Source: Gerris lacustris (taxonomy: Eukaryota; Arthropoda; Insecta; Hemiptera; Gerridae). From it: 64,000 nucleotides of DNA. The translations under genes were made by a program, and so were the position numbers. Of the stretch, positions 57,470 through 64,000 are shown one piece after another. Below the pieces are notes generated by a model that worked only from the letters and a program-made list of their open reading frames with translations, had not been told where the DNA came from and made no database searches. How positions within the stretch are numbered: position 1 is the stretch's first letter; the number at the start of each line of letters is the position of its first letter. The DNA lies in NCBI GenBank assembly GCA_951217055.1, contig OX578276.1:152265012-152329011 (forward strand). Direction: 5' to 3'.

Positions 57470-58752
57470 TTAAAGCTGAGTACACACTATCTGACAGGCT
57501 TGTCAGTTATGCAAATGAACATTCACAACTGTTCAGACGGCCTGATCATTATCACAATCTCAAGGTGGCAGGCTGATAGTTTTGCAACCGATCAGGTGGT
57601 CAGATCATACACACGCTATTAAGGTGGCAGACTGACAATTTTGCAACTGAACAGACACAACTGATCAGGCAGCCAGATCATACACTTGCTATTAAGGTGG
57701 CAGACTGACAATTTTGCAACTGAACAGACACAACTGATCAGGCAGCCAGATTATACACTTGCTATTAAGGTGGCAGACTGACAATTTTGCAACTGAACAG
57801 ACACAACTGATCAGGCAGCCAGATCATACACTTGCTATTAAGGTGGCAGACTGACAATTTTGCAACTGAACAGACACAACTGATCAGGCAGCCAGATCAT
57901 ACACTTGCTATTAAGGTGGCAGACTGACAATTTTGCAACTGAACAGACACAACTGATCAGGCAGCCAGATCATACACTTGCTATTAAGGTGGCAGACTGA
58001 CAATTTTGCAACTGAACAGACACAACTGATCAGGCAGCCAGATCATACACTTGCTATTAAGGTGGCAGACTGACAATTTTGCAACTGAACAGACACAACT
58101 GATCAGGCAGCCAGATCATACACTTGCTATTAAGGTGGCAGACTGACAATTTTGCAACGGAACAGACACAACTGATCAGGCAGCCAGATTATACACACTC
58201 TCTTGAGGTGGCAGGCTGACAGTTTTGCAACTGATCAGGCGGTCAGATCATACACACGCTATTAAGGTGGCAGGCTGTCAATTTTGCAACTGAACAGACA
58301 CAACTGATCAGGCAGCCAGATCATACACACACTCTTGAGGTGGCAAACTGACAGTTTTGCAACTGATCAGGTGGTCAGATCATACACATGCTATTAAGGT
58401 GGCAGGCTGTCAATTTTGCAACTGAACAGACACAACTGATCAGGCAGCCAGATCATACACACACTCTTGAGGTGGCAAACTGACAGTTTTGCAACTGATC
58501 AGGTGGTCAGATCATACACATGCTATTAAGGTGGCAGGCTGTCAATTTTGCAACTGAACAGACACAACTGATCAGGCAGCCAGATCATACACACACTCTT
58601 GAGGTGGCAAACTGACAGTTTTGCAACTGATCAGGTGGTCAGATCATACACATGCTATTAAGGTGGTAGGCTGACAATTTTGCAACTGAACAGACACAAC
58701 TGATCAGGTGGTCAGATCATACAGCTTTGCAGATCGTGTGTACACAGTTAAA
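57470..58752. repeat. 73-bp and 132-bp minisatellite inside a TIR-bounded element
   Basis: The terminal words TTAAAGCTGAGTACACACTA (57470) and GTGTGTACACAGTTAAAG (ending about 58752) are inverted. Inside, about seven near-identical 73-bp units (57590-58150; words ACTGATCAGGCAGCCAGATC and TATTAAGGTGGCAGACTGAC) are followed by three to four 132-bp units made of a 73-bp and a 59-bp subunit (58190-58720; TGATCAGGTGGTCAGATCAT). A DNA element whose interior has expanded as a satellite. Confidence 0.9.
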
Positions 58753-59379
58753 GGAAATAAACTATTCCCAAGATTAGAGTTTCCACAACTATTGGTTTTT
58801 GGTTTATATATACTGATCTTTTCTATTCTTAAACCTTATTTGGTTTAATAAAGTTATTACTATATATATATATAAAGTTATAAAACATTAATAATGATTG
58901 GCCTTACAATGGTTAGTCCTCAGGTAAAAACTACAAGTGGTAAATTTAATAATTAAAACAACCTTTATTATTTTAACAATTAGTATTATTGCCTCCGACA
59001 CATCTAGTTATTCTAAACTGTAGCAAATTAACACCTCTAAATCTTACAGTAGTATTTTTTAACTTCTAACAAGCTTTACAGATCATCTCTCAACGTCACA
59101 TATTGTTCTTTGAAAGGTAAAGGCTTAGCAAGGAGAAATAAATTGTTAGAGATTAAATAAATAAAAATATTATTAAAATTAACTCTTCTATTGAGTATTA
59201 TGTTAATAGAACATAATTAATATACTTAAACAAAACAAAATGACAAGTGTATTACATTCACAAGGGTGGATGGTTGTTCAGTTTCATTCAACACTAAATT
59301 TATCACAAAAAATTCCCAATTCACTGTGTGGCAAAGAAAAACAAATTCTCACCATCATGAAAATCTCATTGTCCACCAA

Positions 59380-59560
59380 TATGAGTGGGACATGGCCGCT
59401 CTCCACCGGTTTGTTTCTTTCAAATTCCTATTGCTTAGATATGTCCCGCAGATGCACTTAGCTGACCACATATTCTTAAAAGGCACTAAAAAATTAATTT
59501 GTACACAATATTTTAGCTTGATGTTAGTTAGAAACTTTTTTGCACGCTATCTCTTGAACT
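59380..59560 (+). repeat. Segment shared with 35225-35400
   Basis: Common words GACATGGCNGCTCTCCACCG, GACCACATATTCTTAAAAGG, TAGCTTGATGTTAGT and TTTTTTGCACGCTATCTCTT. At 35 kb it lies inside an inverted Penelope-type pair, so this is likely a solo terminal repeat. The overlapping frames 59240-59595 are shadows of this repeat. Confidence 0.6.
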
Positions 59561-59821
59561 ACAAAAATAAACAATTTCACTATTCGATACATTAGCCAGT
59601 GTTGCCTCACAAATATAATAGTCATTAATTTAATTATAGACTTACAAATCCTATTATGAAACAAAAAAGTATAAAGTTAATATTTCTGACTTTAGTAGCA
59701 TGTAAGAGCAAGTTGTTGAGATTTGTGTGGTGCCCTAATCTAGGAAAAAATAAGTGATATTCTATTATATAGCTGTAGAAGTATTTTTTAGTTTAACGTA
59801 TCTAGCTAAATTAATACTTTT

Positions 59822-60510
59822 TAGGGTCCGTAGGAAAAACCAAGGACCCTTATATTTTCCTGCTTGTGTCTGTCCGTCCGTCCTGTCGCATGCTCTCACG
59901 GCTACACCTTTCGTCGGATCATTTTGAAATTTGGCATGTATGTGTCTTGTACCGACCCACATATTTTAAAAATATAGCGACTTAAAAAAAATATTTTTCA
60001 AAAAAATTAGGGTAAAAAAACTTAAGGTTTAATATTTTTTTTTTTTTTTTCGACACCGTGTGAGGGGTATCATATGAAAGGGTACGTCGAGCTGATTACA
60101 AAAATATATAATTCTTTGGTTATAACTTTGATAGGGCGAGCGTAGGCGAGTTATAAGCCGGTGTGAAACGTGTCCCCCCCCCCCTCCTCTATCTCGCTTA
60201 TGTGAAGTGCAAAAAATCTGAAAAAATTCCTGAACATTCTTCGACCAAATGTAAAGATACCACTTTTTGGAAATTTCGAAAAAAATATTATTTTATTTTT
60301 TATTGACCAAATACGCTTTTTTATAATTATGGTCTTTTTGATGTATTTATATGGTTGTGGTCCGGTTCAGTGGCAGAAAAATACTTTATCGGAAGTTTGT
60401 TTATGTGTTTTGAGAATATCAGACCCATAGGATAGTTCAAAGTAAGCTTTTTAGCATTTTAAAAAACACCATCAATAGGGTACTACTTAAACTATACAGT
60501 GTGGCCTACG
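59822..60510 (+). repeat. Family R4 repeat with AGGGTCCGTAGG termini
   Basis: Starts TTAGGGTCCGTAGGAAAAAC with AAGGACCCTTATA making a terminal hairpin, then TGTGTCTGTCCGTCCGTCC. It ends GGCCTACGGACCCTTGA, the inverse of the start. Same design as family R2 but unrelated beyond the 5' end. Full length about 690 bp, no frame. Confidence 0.75.
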
Positions 60511-60899
60511 GACCCTTGATGTGTGCTAACCAGCACACACTTGACCTGTTTATTAAAGGTTTTTTTTTTTTTTCTATTGGCTGTCTCAATGCTGTTTTGT
60601 TCTTACATTATTATTATCTGCCTTTTGTGTCAAGATTAAAATTTGCTAGTTGAAAGCTTAAATTGAATGTATTGAACATAACTTAGTATGATTGCATAAA
60701 ATGTTGTTTATGAATTTGTTCAAATAACTTTTTTAAAAAGAATTAGTTTGTGTTTTGTTACTATTTATGTCAAATTAATTAATATAAGAGGTAAGTAATT
60801 ATGTGTGATTTGTATAAATTGACTGATAATGTTCCTTCACAGAATCACATTCATTTTTTCAGAATACATTGGCTCGAATCGTTATTTTTATTATTATTA

Positions 60900-61709
60900 C
60901 AGTAATACCCCGGACTTACGTAATAGGTGGGACCGGGAAGTATGCCGAAAGTCTAGGAAAGCACTTAGACACATATTAAATATCAACTTTTTTTGTATTT
61001 CACAACAAATTAAGTTTTAGATTCAAGTTGACAGGCTGCACACGCATCTTCTTATCTAATTTTGATGTATAATCACATATCACATGAAAAGGGAGGTTTA
61101 AAGGTACAGAACTCAGAACAAGGAAGGGATGGAGGGAACAATCTGATCTGAAAAGTGGTTCATTATTCTCTCACCCGATACTAAACCTCCCAAGCGAGCT
61201 CAATCCGAACTAAAGTGATCACATGGTCACTGGTCCTTGTCTTATTGGTTATCTGTAGCATTTATTTGATACCCTACTCAAAGAAGATTGCTATTGGTTA
61301 TCTAGTCTAGGAACTATTACACGTTTATTAACTGCCTTTAGATAATTAATAAGGTTAACAACAAACATTAAAGTACATAAATATAAAGAAAACTATATTA
61401 AATATAAAAATATTAAAATTCGTAAGAAAATATCACTTATTCTTATCAGCTGATATCAGATAAATTTCGAGTATTTATCGAGTGTCGATATTGATATTGT
61501 TTCACCAAACTGCCGCTTGGGAGGTTTATTATCAGGGGAGAGCATAATGAACCACTTTTTGAGACCCAGATTCTATAGTATTGTTCCCTCTACCCCTTCC
61601 TTGCTCTGAGGTACAGAATTAACGCCCTTATCACTTTTAGCAGCAGTTTCAGGTGTTACTTAACTCCAAATTGACATAACTCAGGATAACGTTAGTGGGG
61701 GTATTACTG
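60900..61709. mobile_element. Pogo/Tigger-like TIR element with nested inverted repeat
   Basis: Outer termini CAGTAATACCCC and GGGGGTATTACTG with TA on both sides. Inside, 61090-61200 and 61510-61620 are inverted relative to each other (AAGGAAGGGATGGAGGGAAC / GTTCCCTCTACCCCTTCCTT; AGTGGTTCATTATTCTCTC / GAGAGCATAATGAACCACTT; AAACCTCCCAAGCG / CGCTTGGGAGGTTT). Two elements nested like brackets. Confidence 0.82.
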
Positions 61710-61769
61710 TATAGCACATTTGGATGCTTCTGCATTGTGTTATTATGTGGTTTGTCCATGGATTTTGAT

Positions 61770-61990
61770 GGATTTACACGTTTTGAGGTCCCCTGAGTTC
61801 AAAAAAGTTGTTTTTAAAAAATAAGTCTAAACTACTGGGCCGATTTTGACAAAAAAGAAAAAAAAAAAAAAATCATACCCCGAGGCTAAATAGAGAAATT
61901 AATTTTAGCTCCAAATTTGGGGGCGCTACCCCTCCAAAAACTCTGAAAAAACGTTAAAAAAAAAATATTTCTTGTAAACAGTTCTGATGA
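61770..61990 (+). repeat. GGGGGCGCTAC repeat (family R3)
   Basis: TTTACACGTTTTGAGGTCCC, CTAAACTACTGGGCCGATTT, TTTGGGGGCGCTACCCCTCC as at 11290-11500 and, inverted, 16680-16930. Confidence 0.65.
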
Positions 61991-62394
61991 TTTTGATTAA
62001 ATAAATCTAACGATATAAACCGTTTTCCCGGGAAAAATCTAGTTCCTGAGAAAATAGCTTTAAACGCGGAGGGAGAGAACCACCGAGGAGAAGTTATTTT
62101 TATGATATATTTTGATAAAATGTTCAATTATAATTAAATTTACAAATGAAAACAAATAAATAAAAAACATTGGGTCAAGTAATTATGAACTCGTATATGA
62201 GAAAGTTTGTATGAGTTGTCTCGGACCGATTTTTTTTTTTTTTTTTTTTTCCAAGGTGTGATGATTTCTTGATCTTTAAATTAAATGAGATTAGAAAATC
62301 ATTTTAGGGAACTAATTTGGCTAACGATGTTATTTTGAGTGAGATTTTGTGGTACCTCTTCATTATTATGACTAGAGAGGTTAATGGAAAGTAA

Positions 62395-62739
62395 GGCCGC
62401 TCCCTGACTTGTTGGTATGGTATCGGTGCTATATCGGTAAGCTCGTACGCTCGGTACCAATTCGGTACAGATTCTTTACCGAGCGCCTATATCTTAATGA
62501 GTGCTCCCTTACTAGGGCTTTATGCATGGGAGTGGGGCGGTATGAGATGGGTATACAGAGAGTCGGTGCGAACGAGCAGTAAAAACAGAAGCTGTAAAGT
62601 ACTATCTCCTTCTGACAACGGCACTACCGTACTGCAAGATTCCACCGAAAGTATACCAACAAGTGGGGAGATTGGTAAACAATCGGTAAAGCAGAAAATA
62701 CCGCATACCGATATCGTACCGACAAGTCAGGGAGCGGCC
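62395..62739. mobile_element. MITE with GCTCCCTGACTTG termini, reverse-oriented sister
   Basis: Left GGCCGCTCCCTGACTTGTTG, right CAAGTCAGGGAGCGGCC. The interior matches 38309-38587 in reverse orientation. The open frame at 62497-62742 reads across it and is not coding. Confidence 0.85.
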
Positions 62740-63046
62740 TAACTCAGAAATATTATCCTTTGGTTCCTTAATCCTTCTATAGCTCTAGTCTACCCCCACT
62801 TTTCACTATTAGTTTGTCATAGAAGCTTGTTTAGCAAAATATGTAGCTAGTAGAATCTTTACTCTTACTATGCTATCACAACACTGAGGATAATATAATA
62901 AGGTCAAAATTAATTTGTTAATAATTAATATAATATTGTGGAAATAACGGTAATTTTTAGATATTAAGGTTTGAGTTATCTAGTGTAGTTCCACTGTGTA
63001 TAGATAAAATAAACCATTCCTTTGCTTTATTATATTATTGTTGTTT

Positions 63047-63080
<34 letters not shown>

Positions 63081-63106
63081 AAAAATGTGTTATTTAATTG
63101 TTACAG

Positions 63107-63160
63107 ATGCCTGGTCCCGGTGTTCCCACGATGTACAACCCAGCCAACTTTAAATCATAA
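63107..63160 (+). CDS. Sec16: Sec16 last coding exon with stop
   Basis: 54 nt from acceptor TTACAG (63101-63106), phase 0: MPGPGVPTMYNPANFKS then TAA at 63158-63160. MP..YNPA matches the extreme C-terminus of human SEC16A (AMPFYNPAQ, from memory). The 26-base T-run 63050-63076 lies upstream of the acceptor. Total ordered coding length is 2433 nt, divisible by three, which supports the whole exon chain. Confidence 0.95.
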   Translation: MPGPGVPTMYNPANFKS

Positions 63161-63660
63161 CCCATTTATTACTCTTAAATACTTAAATTAATTCCGTTCC
63201 TTTTTGCAATCTTTTTTTTTTTTTTTGTTTTTCGTGACACTTGTCTCATTGTCAGTTTTCTTTGTTGTTCGGGTTTTCCTTACATTTATTTAATGTCTCA
63301 AAATATTCTTTAAAAAAAATAAATGAAATAGTGATTTATTTTTAAGAAACCCGGGGATAAAAAAATATATACATAATCTACTTTAATTAAATTTATTATA
63401 AAATATTATTTTGATATTGTAAATATTGTAATAAGAAATGAAACTATATTTAAAATAATCATTGAAACATGTGGAATATTCAAATTTAAATTATTTAACA
63501 AATTTCTCGATTGTCTTGCTCAGCAGATTAAATAGAATTAAATAAAATTTATGGATTACTTAATTTCGTTTTTTTATTATTATTATATAGTTTTTTTTAT
63601 AATTTATTTTTTTAAATTTATTATTATTTAAATAAAATAAAAGAAATTGGTGTGTTTTAT
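63161..63660 (+). terminator. Sec16 3' UTR and candidate poly(A) signals
   Basis: AATAAA hexamers at 63318-63323, 63541-63546 and 63631-63636. The last is followed by the GT-rich ATTGGTGTGTTTTATTAGG, the expected downstream element, so cleavage near 63650 is the best guess. Several sites may be used. Confidence 0.5.
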
Positions 63661-64000
63661 TAGGGGTTTTTATAAAAATGTAGAGTTTAATTGCCTACTT
63701 TAAAATTTAATTAATTAATAATCAAAGAAGAGTAGCATCATTGTTCTGAGCTGCTCTGTTAATCAGTTACTAATCCTTGGAATTAATTTTAAATGAAGTC
63801 AAAATTAATGACATACCTTGTTCGGAAATTCAAATAAAATATTAATTTATTTTATTAATTAAAATTAAAAAAATTTTAATTGAAGAAGATTGGCATTGTC
63901 ATTTGAACGCACTTTTAAATGAGATTCAAATGTTCATTGTGATCATTGTTAGAAAAGTGTTATTAAAACAAGTCAAAATTAGAGTATGATTGTAATAGAG
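63661..64000. other. Downstream AT-rich sequence, nothing recognised
   Basis: No splice-ready frame, RNA gene or repeat family seen on either strand. Confidence 0.5.

Larger units (their letters stand above)
56321..63106. other. 6.8-kb last intron
   Basis: Contains the minisatellite element 57470-58752, a shared segment at 59380-59560, family R4 59822-60510, a nested TIR element 60900-61709, family R3 61770-61990, a CAGGGTGGCC-family interior fragment (about 62000-62215), a MITE 62395-62739 and a 26-base T-run at 63050-63076 close to the acceptor. 56330-57460 and 58760-59250 hold nothing recognisable. Confidence 0.6.

Noticed and set aside
57590..58720. CRISPR-like array
   Set aside because: Units are contiguous 73/132-bp tandem repeats with no variable spacers, in a eukaryotic intron.
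59240..59595. Two overlapping frames of 73 and 109 codons
   Set aside because: Their sequence is shared with the repeat at 35225-35400 in a different frame context, indicating a repeat rather than a gene.

Overview
This is an AT-rich, repeat-loaded nuclear genome window from an animal, most likely an insect. Evidence for that: GT-AG introns of 0.1 to 15 kb, tRNA-derived SINEs, pogo/Tigger and other DNA transposons, Penelope-like (PLE) and non-LTR retroelement remnants, and repeats with the TGTC-rich 5' regions common in insect genomes. I cannot name the species.

One real gene is visible, on the + strand: the 3' two thirds of Sec16, the scaffold of endoplasmic reticulum exit sites that organises COPII coat assembly. 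Fourteen coding exons (6868-7039, 9461-9597, 11021-11221, 12680-12871, 15372-15644, 21689-21757, 21869-22280, 25368-25522, 40825-41016, 43751-44021, 45251-45400, 48060-48118, 56225-56320, 63107-63160) join in frame at every junction. They give 2433 nt, or 810 codons plus a TAA stop. They encode, in order, the helical central conserved domain (ancestral coatomer element, the Sec13-binding part), a Pro/Gln-rich linker with short tandem repeats, the short C-terminal conserved block (PDDKNP...I.FDEKRKQWV, then YVDIL) and the Ser/Arg tail (SRSSSMSSLSREV). The N-terminal exons lie outside the window or are hidden by the assembly.

The oddest large-scale feature is at the left end. Bases 1-5867 are a near-identical second copy of 12356-19990, including two Sec16 exons. 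They lie upstream of exons that should precede them and end in a 200-N gap. The five exonic differences between the copies are all synonymous, and the main structural difference is one 1773-bp transposon with a 5-bp target duplication in copy 2 and an excision-like footprint in copy 1. This looks most like two haplotypes of one locus placed in series, though a real tandem duplication is not excluded.

The introns are mosaics of mobile DNA: a 433-bp-arm near-perfect palindrome (7830-8729); two pogo/Tigger elements with transposase relics (9639-10950, 19985-21598) and several shorter TA-flanked relatives; a family with a tRNA-like head and about 349-bp unit, found in tandem and fold-back forms; a scattered PLE-type motif resembling a hammerhead ribozyme core, often as inverted pairs; a pair of Crypton-like recombinase fragments; a 73/132-bp minisatellite inside a TIR-bounded element; and several MITEs. 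No complete autonomous element, RNA gene or second host gene was found.
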